Below, piece after piece: positions 1-5,272 of a DNA stretch of 8,808 nucleotides. The notes beneath the pieces are model-generated. The model was given only the letters and a program-made list of their open reading frames with translations, was not told the origin of the DNA and searched no databases. Made by a program: the position numbers and the translations under genes. The stretch comes from Acidobacteriota bacterium (GTDB lineage Bacteria; Acidobacteriota; Terriglobia; UBA7540), in assembly GCA_021789565.1 (NCBI GenBank), contig JAJYJL010000247.1, forward strand, positions 1 through 8,808. Direction: 5' to 3'. Every line of letters starts with the position of its first letter. The first letter of the stretch is position 1.

Positions 1-117
1 CAGCGAGTCCACATACCATGCCTTCAGGCCGTGTGATCCTGTGCCCGGACCACAGGATGATATGAGTAGAGTTGTAACAGCAATCAGGAGGAAAACAACT
101 CGCGGTCGCGATGCCAT
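1..117 (-). CDS. N-terminus of a lipoprotein of unknown function (cut by the left window edge)
   Basis: On the minus strand an ATG at 117-115 opens a frame that stays open to base 1 (39 codons). A strong Shine-Dalgarno sequence, GGAGGG, lies at 128-123 with 5 bases before the ATG. The protein begins with basic residues (MASRPR), then a hydrophobic stretch (about residues 7-19, VVFLLIAVTTLLI), then the lipobox ISSC with Cys22 followed by Gly-Pro-Gly. This is a classic signal-peptidase-II lipoprotein leader, so the product should be exported and lipid-anchored. The visible mature part (about 18 residues, containing LKAWYVDSL) is too short to name a family. The gene is divergent from the regulator starting at 456, with which it shares a 338-bp promoter region. 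The hairpin-like repeat at 36-43/51-58 lies inside this coding sequence. Confidence 0.68.
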   Translation of the reverse strand, partial: MASRPRVVFLLIAVTTLLISSCGPGTGSHGLKAWYVDSL

Positions 118-307
118 GGGAACCCTCCGCTGGTTGGGATCGAATGCGAGCCAATAGTAGCAGACGGTGTTCTGGAACTCAATGATGAGAGGTAGGGGCC
201 GCAGTGATTTGGCCTCCGTTCGCCGAAGCCGAGAAGTGGCATTTGAACCGCTCTCTTCACTCGGCTTGAGTTTCTTGTCAAACCCGACCGTTCAGCTCTA
301 TTCAGCA

Positions 308-371
308 CGCCAGTGACTTCAGGATGAAATGTGACATGGCTCACTGCCATGCGTGAGACGTATCACTGGCG
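308..371. repeat. Nested inverted repeats in the divergent promoter region
   Basis: CGCCAGTGA (308-316) and TCACTGGCG (363-371) are perfect 9-bp inverted arms 46 bp apart. Nested between them is CATGGC-tcact-GCCATG (335-351), a 6-bp perfect hairpin. The outer arms each contain a GTGA/TCAC half-site like those of the central CRP-like dyad, so the whole could be a multi-half-site operator rather than an RNA structure. It lies just upstream of the first regulator and within the shared region of the divergent lipoprotein gene. Confidence 0.4.
328..347. promoter_or_regulatory. CRP/FNR-superfamily-like operator upstream of regulator 1
   Basis: TGTGA (330-334), six bases, TCACT (341-345). This matches the classical CRP half-sites TGTGA-N6-TCACA at nine of ten positions and is preceded by AAA as in the CRP consensus. 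Related dyads AGTGA-N6-TCACA occur twice at 1351-1388, before the second regulator. Whether a Crp/Fnr-type protein or the local regulators bind here cannot be told from the sequence. No convincing -35/-10 pair was found to place it relative to a start site. Confidence 0.4.
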
Positions 372-455
372 CAAATTCTCTATTGGTACAGGATGGTATG
401 CAATCGGGTAGTTTGGCTGAAAAGCGAAAATACTGCGCGAGACGAGCAAGAATAT

Positions 456-977
456 ATGACCCTCACACCCAGCATAGAGAAATTTATATCGGTTTGGGCG
501 GAAATGGCGTGCAAATGGTCCGTAAACCGCACGGTTGCTGAGGTGCATGCGCTTTTTTATCTTTCGGCTGAACCACTGAGCGCAGAAGATGTTTCAACCC
601 TCCTTTCAGTTTCACGCTCGAATGTGAGTGCAAGCCTGAGGGAACTGGAGGGGCTCGGTCTTATTAGCCCGGTCCACATTCGCGGTGAAAGACGACAATA
701 CTTTGAAACCAAGAAGAGCCTCTGGGAAGCGTTCCGTATCATCGTTGACGACCACAAGCGACGAGTGATCGATCCGGCTATCAGCGTGTTCCACTCCTGC
801 CTCGAAGCGCAGGAGCGCACTGTTCCCGAAGATACTCACGCACTGGAGCGAATGCGTGATGTCGTGTTCTTCTTCGATACGATGATTCCCCTGTATGATC
901 AGCTTCGACGCCTCCCGAACGGCCCTATTCAAAATCTCTTCAAAGTAACAGCCACTATTAAGGACCTTCTCAACTGA
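456..977 (+). CDS. GbsR/MarR-type winged-helix transcriptional regulator (copy 1)
   Basis: A 173-residue DNA-binding regulator of the GbsR branch of the MarR superfamily. The wHTH lies at about residues 24-90: NRTVAEVHALFYLS forms the first helices, the recognition region is SRSNVSASLREL, and the wing is around HIRGERRQYF. The C-terminal half is helical and probably a dimerisation arm; no metal or Fe-S Cys cluster is seen. The start at 456 aligns with the start of the paralogue at 1478 (MTLTPS versus MDLSPA). An upstream in-frame ATG at 393 (194 aa) is preceded by only a short AGG; neither start has a strong ribosome site. About 59 of the first 96 residues match copy 2 in my hand alignment. 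It lies upstream of the electron-transfer genes on the same strand and divergent from the lipoprotein gene, so local control of either is plausible. The effector is unknown. Confidence 0.85.
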   Translation: MTLTPSIEKFISVWAEMACKWSVNRTVAEVHALFYLSAEPLSAEDVSTLLSVSRSNVSASLRELEGLGLISPVHIRGERRQYFETKKSLWEAFRIIVDDHKRRVIDPAISVFHSCLEAQERTVPEDTHALERMRDVVFFFDTMIPLYDQLRRLPNGPIQNLFKVTATIKDLLN

Positions 978-1350
978 CTCGCTGCAAGGAAGGCTCCTCG
1001 AACCATCGCGGCCCGATTCGGCAGATCCAATTATTGCTCATCCGCTCGTCTTGCCTTTCTGGAAACACACAATCTGTCCTTTCCCAAATTAAGCGCCTTC
1101 AATGTTCTCTTGGCCAGGATTTGTGCTCGAAACACAGTGCGACCATGTAACCTTTGTCCGTTGGGTCCGCCGGGTAATGCTGACGGCTGACTCCGACTTC
1201 CGGCTCAAGAAGCGGCAGAGATGTCTTCCGGGCAGACCGTTTTTACTCATTATTGTCGAGCTGTCCCTAACGGGCTAGTACAAACTGACTTTAGCAATTA
1301 TTTTATTATGAAGAGGTTAGTTGGTCGCGGCTGACTAGACGTCTGTCTGA
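978..1350. other. Non-coding gap between the two regulators
   Basis: No credible coding sequence, RNA gene or strong terminator was recognised in these 373 bases. A 4-bp stem (GTCT 1223-1226 / AGAC 1234-1237) followed by five T at 1240-1244 is too weak to call as a terminator. An A/T-rich patch (about 1288-1310) could hold promoter elements but gives no well-spaced -35/-10 pair. The length is unusual for a gap between tandem paralogues and may reflect an insertion or a decayed gene. Confidence 0.5.
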
Positions 1351-1388
1351 AGTGATACCGGTCACAATTCGAAGTGATGGGGGTCACA
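1351..1388. promoter_or_regulatory. Tandem GTGA-N6-TCAC dyads upstream of regulator 2
   Basis: AGTGA-TACCGG-TCACA (1351-1366) and AGTGA-TGGGGG-TCACA (1373-1388) repeat exactly 22 bp apart, about two helical turns, so both would sit on the same face of the DNA. The arms match the CRP-type dyad at 330-345 upstream of the first regulator. They end 89 bp before the regulator 2 start codon. Alternatively, repeated GTGATnCCGGTCA-type units occur at the ends of some IS21-family elements, so a remnant transposon end is possible; no transposase frame is seen nearby. Confidence 0.45.
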
Positions 1389-1427
1389 GTCGAATCAGGG
1401 TCTGCTATTACAAATTATTTCGTGTTG

Positions 1428-1450
1428 ATTGATATTTCGGTGTTATCAAT
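1428..1450. promoter_or_regulatory. A/T-rich palindrome just upstream of regulator 2
   Basis: ATTGATA (1428-1434) and TATCAAT (1444-1450) form a perfect 7-bp inverted repeat with a 9-bp spacer, ending 27 bp before the ATG at 1478. The motif ATTTCG recurs at 1417, 1434 and 1452, in steps of 17 and 18 bp, across the same stretch. TTGATA at 1429-1434 also resembles a -35 box. The position fits an autoregulatory operator overlapping the promoter of the regulator gene; this is inference. Confidence 0.4.
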
Positions 1451-1477
1451 AATTTCGGGAAGCTCGGTAATTATAGG

Positions 1478-2002
1478 ATGGACCTTTCACCCGCAACAGA
1501 GAGCTTTGTCGCCTGGTGGGGAGATATGGGCAGCAAGTGGGGCGTTAATCGCACCGTTGCGGAGATCCACGCTTTTTTTTACCTTTCCCCCGAACCATTA
1601 AACGCCGAGGATGTTGTGACGGCTCTCTCGTTTTCCCGTTCAAACGTCAGTTCAGGCCTTCATGAGTTGCAGAACTGGGGTTTGATCAAGGGGGTGCATT
1701 TCCGTGGCGACCGCAGGCAATACTACGAAGCGATCAAGGACCCTTGGGAAATGTTTCGAGTAATTCTTGATGAGCGCAGACGGCGGGAAATTGAGCCGAC
1801 GGTGGCAACGTTGCATAAGTGCCTGGATGAATTGGCGCGGTCCGAGGCCCAGGAAGACCAGTACACAGAAGAGCGCCTGCGCGCGATGCTGGAATTTTTT
1901 GAGGTCATGCTCCCTTTATATGATGAGCTTCGGCGTATGCCTCGACGCCCAATTCAGAGCATCTCCAAGCTGACAGCAAAAGTCAGGGAGATCCTCAAGT
2001 AG
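1478..2002 (+). CDS. GbsR/MarR-type winged-helix transcriptional regulator (copy 2)
   Basis: A 174-residue paralogue of the regulator at 456-977, with the same architecture. The N-terminal wHTH contains NRTVAEIHAFFYLS, the recognition region SRSNVSSGLHEL and the wing HFRGDRRQYYE. A helical C-terminal arm rich in charged residues follows (about residues 90-150). Both copies share the PLYDxLRRxP segment near the end, a likely conserved dimer or effector element. ATG 1478 is the first start in frame after the palindromic promoter region; only AGG directly precedes it, so translation may be weak or the transcript short-leadered. The stop lies 121 bp before the cytochrome-barrel gene on the same strand with no strong terminator between, so co-transcription is possible. 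Effector and targets cannot be read from sequence. Confidence 0.86.
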   Translation: MDLSPATESFVAWWGDMGSKWGVNRTVAEIHAFFYLSPEPLNAEDVVTALSFSRSNVSSGLHELQNWGLIKGVHFRGDRRQYYEAIKDPWEMFRVILDERRRREIEPTVATLHKCLDELARSEAQEDQYTEERLRAMLEFFEVMLPLYDELRRMPRRPIQSISKLTAKVREILK

Positions 2003-2033
2003 GAATTGAATGTTGCGTCTCCGGACGGCGGGC

Positions 2034-2060
2034 CTGTTCGTTGCCATGCGCGGCGAACAG
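2034..2060. repeat. Inverted repeat between regulator 2 and the cytochrome-barrel gene
   Basis: CTGTTCG (2034-2040) and CGAACAG (2054-2060) are perfect 7-bp arms with a 13-base spacer. No T-run follows, so it is not an obvious terminator. It lies 64 bp before the next start codon and could be an operator or an mRNA hairpin. A self-complementary GTACGTAC (2083-2090) follows closely. Confidence 0.35.
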
Positions 2061-2123
2061 ATAGTGATGGCCTGGTGTTCCGGTACGTACGCTTTTGAAG
2101 CTAATTGTTCTGGAGGTGTCTTA

Positions 2124-3482
2124 ATGAGTTCGTTGAAAGCAGTAAACAAGTACATATGGACTATAGTCGCGGTAGTGGGACTGCTGCTGATGGGAAGCAC
2201 GAGATTGCAGGCGATCACGAGTTATGCGCGGCAGACGGGATTGCCGTGCAGTTCGTGCCACACAATACCGCCGGAATTGACGCCGTTCGGCCGGGCATTC
2301 AAGTTGAACGGATACACGATGACGGGGATGCCTCAGATTACGGCGAAGCCGGCGCGGCAGGAAGCGGGACTGAACCTGAACCGTTATATGCCGATCGCGG
2401 CCTTTATCCAGTTTGCGTACTCGGGGACGAACCGTCCGCGCCCTGGGACGGAGAACTGGAACGCTGAATTCCCGCAGGCGGCCAGCCTGTTTTTGGCGGG
2501 AGCTATTTCGGACCACGTAGGGAGCTTTATTCAGGTGACCTACGATGCGCAGGCAGATCACTTCAGCTGGGACAACACGGACGTACGGTATTCGAACCGG
2601 AAGACCTTTGCGGGGAAGGACCTGGTATACGGGTTCACGTTCAATAACAACCCGACGGTTGAGGACTTGTGGAACGATACGCCGGCATGGGGATTTCCTT
2701 GGGTAAGTCCGAACCAGACGCCAACGCCGATGGCTGGGACGCTAGTTGACGGCGGGCTGGCGCAAGACGTGGGTGGCGTAGGGACCTACGCCATGTGGAA
2801 CGACCATCTGTATGGTGCGGCGGCAGTGTATCGTTCGGCGCACATCGGGAGCCCGCAGCCCAATGATGGTACATGCTGCGGCATCAACATTCGAGGAGCG
2901 GCGCCATACTGGCGGCTGGCATGGCAGCAGACAATGGGTAACAACTACTTGGAAGTGGGGACCTACGGGATGCACGCAGCGTCAACGCCGGGCGGGGTTA
3001 CGGGCCCAGAGGATTATTTCACAGACGTGGCTGCCGACGCGCAGTATGAGCGGGTGTTGCCGACGCTGAACAACAACACGATTTCGGTGCATACGACGTA
3101 CATCCACGAAAGCACGAACCTGGAGGCGACGTACGCGCTGGGTGGAGCGGCGATGCCGAATCACGATCTGAGCACCTTCAAGCTCGACGGAACTTATCAC
3201 TTCCGGAACAAGTACGGGGCGACGGCCGGATACTTCAACACGTGGGGAACGACGGACCCGGTGCTGTACGCGCAGCAACCAATCGACGGGAGCGGGAATG
3301 GCGATCCGGGGAGTGACGGATATATTCTCCAATTTGCTTACTGGCCGTGGCAGAATATCGATTTCACGGCGCAGTACACGGGGTACCTGAAATTCAACGG
3401 AGGGAAGACGAACTACGACGCGGCGGGAAGGAACGCCTCGGACAACAACGCGGTATACTTTACCGCGTGGTTCATCTTCTAA
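2124..3482 (+). CDS. Monoheme c-type cytochrome / outer-membrane barrel protein (Cyc2-like architecture)
   Basis: A 452-residue exported protein with a signal peptide (residues 1-30, hydrophobic core 11-23, cleavage probably after RLQA). The mature N-terminus carries SYARQTGLPCSSCH, a single heme c site (C42, C45, H46), followed by PELTPFGRAFKLNGY. This ARxTG-CxxCH-FGRxFKxNGY arrangement followed by a long beta-rich region is the layout of Cyc2-type cytochrome-porin fusions. The remainder shows alternating aromatic/polar stretches, many Asn/Gly/Tyr and a terminal Phe (AWFIF), as in outer-membrane beta-barrels. The only other cysteines are the adjacent pair C251-C252. The start at 2124 was chosen over in-frame ATG 2010 because TGGAGGTG (2111-2118) sits just before it and the signal peptide begins there. 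By family analogy it could move electrons across the outer membrane; direction and substrate are unknown. Cyc2 membership itself is inferred from motifs, and related acidobacterial 'cytochrome c' proteins may form a separate family. Confidence 0.75.
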   Translation: MSSLKAVNKYIWTIVAVVGLLLMGSTRLQAITSYARQTGLPCSSCHTIPPELTPFGRAFKLNGYTMTGMPQITAKPARQEAGLNLNRYMPIAAFIQFAYSGTNRPRPGTENWNAEFPQAASLFLAGAISDHVGSFIQVTYDAQADHFSWDNTDVRYSNRKTFAGKDLVYGFTFNNNPTVEDLWNDTPAWGFPWVSPNQTPTPMAGTLVDGGLAQDVGGVGTYAMWNDHLYGAAAVYRSAHIGSPQPNDGTCCGINIRGAAPYWRLAWQQTMGNNYLEVGTYGMHAASTPGGVTGPEDYFTDVAADAQYERVLPTLNNNTISVHTTYIHESTNLEATYALGGAAMPNHDLSTFKLDGTYHFRNKYGATAGYFNTWGTTDPVLYAQQPIDGSGNGDPGSDGYILQFAYWPWQNIDFTAQYTGYLKFNGGKTNYDAAGRNASDNNAVYFTAWFIF

Positions 3483-3500
3483 GAGGACGAGGGGGCGGCC

Positions 3501-3561
3501 GGGAGACGGGCATTGGAGAAGTCTCCCAGCGGCGGTTCCGGCAAAGGAAACGGAAGCCGGA
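3501..3561 (+). repeat. Two consecutive RNA hairpins between the barrel and cupredoxin genes
   Basis: GGGAGAC (3501-3507) pairs with GTCTCCC (3521-3527), and TCCGGC (3537-3542) pairs with GCCGGA (3556-3561). Neither is followed by a T-run; the second is followed by a purine-rich leader. They occupy the 127-bp gap between two co-oriented secreted-protein genes. Such hairpins could stabilise or process the upstream mRNA segment, or act as a partial terminator, giving different expression of the two genes. Confidence 0.4.
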
Positions 3562-3609
3562 GAGGAACAAGCAAGAAGAGAAGGAAATTTTAGCGGGGGT
3601 AAGGCGAAC

Positions 3610-4347
3610 ATGAAACGCAAACAAAGTATAGGTATTATCACCGTAATAGTGGCATTCGTTGTAATTTGGGGCGCGCAGGCGAACGTTTCTTTGGGAGCCC
3701 AGCAGGCGGCTACGGGAGAGATCACGGGGAAGGTGGTTTTTGAGGGAGCGAGGCCGAAGCTGCAGGAAATCTATATGAACAAGGACCCGGAGTGCCTGCG
3801 GGAGAACCAGGGACGAAAGGTGTACGTGCAGGACGGGGCGGTGAACGCGAACGGGACGCTACCGAACGTGTTTGTATATGTGAAGGCGGGCGGGAGCGGG
3901 CAGGCCGCGGTGCCGAAGACTCCGGTGGTGCTGGACCAGCAGGGATGCATTTTTGTGCCGCACGTGCTGGGGGTCATGGTAGGACAGACGCTTAAGGTCC
4001 TGAACAGCGATTTCACTATGCACAACGTGCACGTGCATTCGAAGATCAATCCGCAGTGGAATGAGTCGCAACAGCCGGGTGGCGCAGCCATCTACAAGAA
4101 GTTTGCACATCCGGAGATCATGATTCAGGTGGGCTGCAACGAGCATCCGTGGATGAAGGCGTACATCGGGGTGGTGAGCAACCCATACCACGACGTGACG
4201 GGTACGACGGGAACGTTTACGATCAAGGGTGTGCCGCCGGGCGAATACACGATCGAAGCCTGGACGGCCACCTTCGGAACGCAGACAGAAACCGTGCGCG
4301 TCCGAGCCCACCACGCCACAACACTCGAGTTTACTTTCAAACCGTAG
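3610..4347 (+). CDS. Secreted cupredoxin fused to a carboxypeptidase-regulatory-like domain
   Basis: A 245-residue exported protein; the signal peptide covers about residues 1-30 (MKRKQ basic end, hydrophobic 7-20). A mainly beta N-terminal part (GEITGKVVFEGARP) leads into a blue-copper fold. The likely copper ligands are His138 in TMHNVHVHS and the loop C176-NE-H179-PW-M182. The Cys-x2-His-x2-Met spacing and Pro after His match the amicyanin loop (CTPHPFM), supporting a type 1 electron-transfer site. The tail (about residues 198-245, GTFTIKGVPPGEYTIEAW) is a small beta-sandwich of the carboxypeptidase-regulatory/Cna-B-like kind. Two further cysteines (C62, C113) could form a disulfide. The start at 3610 has AAGG six bases upstream. 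Position between the outer-membrane cytochrome and the ACIII-like operon suggests a periplasmic electron carrier joining them (inference). The gene ends in two consecutive in-frame stops, TAG TGA. Confidence 0.8.
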   Translation: MKRKQSIGIITVIVAFVVIWGAQANVSLGAQQAATGEITGKVVFEGARPKLQEIYMNKDPECLRENQGRKVYVQDGAVNANGTLPNVFVYVKAGGSGQAAVPKTPVVLDQQGCIFVPHVLGVMVGQTLKVLNSDFTMHNVHVHSKINPQWNESQQPGGAAIYKKFAHPEIMIQVGCNEHPWMKAYIGVVSNPYHDVTGTTGTFTIKGVPPGEYTIEAWTATFGTQTETVRVRAHHATTLEFTFKP

Positions 4348-4378
4348 TGAGATATAGGTCTCGATCTCACCTTTGTTT
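4347..4378 (+). terminator. Weak intrinsic terminator after the cupredoxin gene
   Basis: GTGAGAT (4347-4353) and ATCTCAC (4364-4370) form a perfect 7-bp stem with a 10-base loop, followed directly by CTTTGTTT. The stem starts at the last base of the stop codon. It is A/T-rich and the T-run is interrupted, so termination is probably partial. It would separate the cytochrome-barrel/cupredoxin unit from the ACIII-like operon. Confidence 0.45.
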
Positions 4379-4553
4379 GAGTGCGCGTGTAGCGGCAGGG
4401 AAACCAGTCCTCAGGAATCCCGGCAATATTCGCATTGGACGGGAAGCCTAGCGACGTAGCGTAGAGCCTGGTCGCCGGTTTGCGTGCTCGTCAAGACGGT
4501 GGCCTGAGGGAGCAGGGCGGACTGCTCCTGGTGGAAAGCCCGTCAGAAGCCGG
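4379..4553 (+). promoter_or_regulatory. Structured leader upstream of the ACIII-like operon; possible riboswitch
   Basis: No gene was found here, but there is much potential RNA structure. GAGTGCGC (4379-4386) can pair with GCGTGCTC (4482-4489) with two G-U pairs, closing a domain with inner stems GTCC/GGAC (4407-4410/4437-4440) and GCGAC/GTCGC (4451-4455/4471-4475). A second, alternative nested structure pairs CCGGTTT (4475-4481) with AAGCCGG (4547-4553), GACGG (4495-4499) with CCGTC (4540-4544) and GGAGCAG (4509-4515) with CTGCTCC (4522-4528). The two folds compete at 4475-4489. Short blocks CAGGGAAACC, GGACGGGAAGCC and AGCCTGGTCGCC recall the c-di-GMP-I (GEMM) consensus, in the same order but with mismatches in conserved positions. 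A real riboswitch is a hypothesis only; a decayed group II intron (GTGCG start at 4381) is less likely. Confidence 0.3.
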
Positions 4554-4601
4554 ATGAGTTTTGAGCTGGGCATTACTCAAAGGATGAATTGATTACTCCT
4601 C

Positions 4602-5213
4602 ATGATACTTTTCAGACGCTGGAACAGAGTTGGGCTGAGTTTGGTTTTGGCTGGAATGATGGCAACGTCTATTGCGTGCTCGGGCGGCAATCAGCCTCAG
4701 GCGAAACATCCCTCTTACGTAACATCGGGACAATTTACGACGGCGCATCCGAGCGTGCTGGCTGCGGCCAGGGATTATTTCGATGAATATCCGACGCACG
4801 TTCAGCAGCCGATTGCCTTCACTCACATGAAGCACCTGCAGAACGGGATGCAATGTACAGATTGCCATAAGGGAATGGCCGACGGCCCGGATGCGACCAT
4901 TCCTAATGTGCCGCTCTGTATGACATGCCATCAGGTGATTGCAACGGACAAACCGGAAATCAAGAAGGTGGCCGCGTATCAGAAGGAAGGCCAGTTGATT
5001 CCCTGGCATCGCGTCTACTGGTTCTATCCGTCGGCGCACGTGAAGTTCCGGCACGGACCTCACATCCGCGCTGGGGTGGACTGCGCTACGTGTCACGGAG
5101 ACATGCGGAAGCAAACGGTTGCCGTGCGCAAGTCGGGTCTGGATATGCATTTTTGTATAAGTTGTCATCGGATGCATAAGGCGCCAACGGATTGTACGAC
5201 GTGTCATTTCTAA
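4602..5213 (+). CDS. actA: Pentaheme c-type cytochrome lipoprotein, ActA-like subunit of alternative complex III
   Basis: A 203-residue exported cytochrome with five CxxCH heme sites: CTDCH (85-89), CMTCH (106-110), CATCH (161-165), CISCH (185-189) and CTTCH (198-202), the last just before the C-terminus. Extra histidines (H49, H66, H75, H78, H136, H146, H151, H154, H183, H192) can serve as distal heme ligands. The N-terminus has a basic start, a hydrophobic stretch and SIAC (Cys26), a lipobox-like site, so it is probably lipid-anchored in the periplasm. Five hemes, a lipoprotein leader and a MopB/Fe-S/NrfD trio behind it fit ActA, which takes electrons from the complex towards periplasmic acceptors. 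ATG 4602 is the first possible start after an in-frame stop at 4590; it lacks a good Shine-Dalgarno (AAGGA is 17 bases away and CTCCTC precedes the ATG), so translation may depend on leader structure. Confidence 0.82.
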   Translation: MILFRRWNRVGLSLVLAGMMATSIACSGGNQPQAKHPSYVTSGQFTTAHPSVLAAARDYFDEYPTHVQQPIAFTHMKHLQNGMQCTDCHKGMADGPDATIPNVPLCMTCHQVIATDKPEIKKVAAYQKEGQLIPWHRVYWFYPSAHVKFRHGPHIRAGVDCATCHGDMRKQTVAVRKSGLDMHFCISCHRMHKAPTDCTTCHF

Positions 5214-5215
5214 GC

Positions 5216-5270
5216 ACAGCGGCCTGCCCCTGATGGGGGTCGACCGCTGTAGCTACAAGTGCAAAGGGGC
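5216..5270 (+). promoter_or_regulatory. Hairpin with potential to sequester the ribosome site of the MopB gene
   Basis: ACAGCGG (5216-5222) pairs with CCGCTGT (5244-5250), with an inner CCCC/GGGG stem (5227-5230 with 5235-5239) around TGAT. The ribosome site of the next gene, AAAGGGG (5263-5269), gives GGGGC (5266-5270), the exact complement of GCCCC at 5226-5230. GCCCC can therefore pair either inside the hairpin or with the ribosome site. This may set the relative output of cytochrome and MopB subunits; no T-run suggests termination. Confidence 0.35.
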
Positions 5271-5272
5271 TT

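Noticed and set aside
36..58. ATCCTGTG/CACAGGAT hairpin as a terminator or operator
   Set aside because: It lies within the lipoprotein coding sequence (codons around the lipobox) and has no T-run on either strand.
275..304. Sigma-70 promoter TTGTCA with a -10 near TATTCA
   Set aside because: The -10 box matches the consensus poorly (three of six bases) and the spacing is ambiguous; not enough to call.
84..350. 88-codon minus-strand open frame
   Set aside because: It overlaps the start and ribosome site of the lipoprotein gene in another frame, has no recognisable domain and covers the divergent promoter region.
1223..1244. Terminator after regulator 1 (GTCT/AGAC stem plus five T)
   Set aside because: A 4-bp stem is too weak, and it lies about 250 bp after the stop codon.
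2010..2123. 38-codon upstream extension of the cytochrome-barrel gene
   Set aside because: It would bury the signal peptide inside the protein; the ATG at 2124 has a good ribosome site and a proper leader.
2982..3725. 247-codon minus-strand open frame
   Set aside because: Antisense to the barrel and cupredoxin genes; Arg/Val/Pro-rich shadow composition without motifs.
4381..4601. Group II intron remnant beginning GTGCG
   Set aside because: Only the 5' pentamer fits; no domain V-like hairpin or reverse transcriptase was found.
4593..5207. 204-codon minus-strand open frame
   Set aside because: Directly antisense to the pentaheme cytochrome, whose five CxxCH motifs establish the coding strand.
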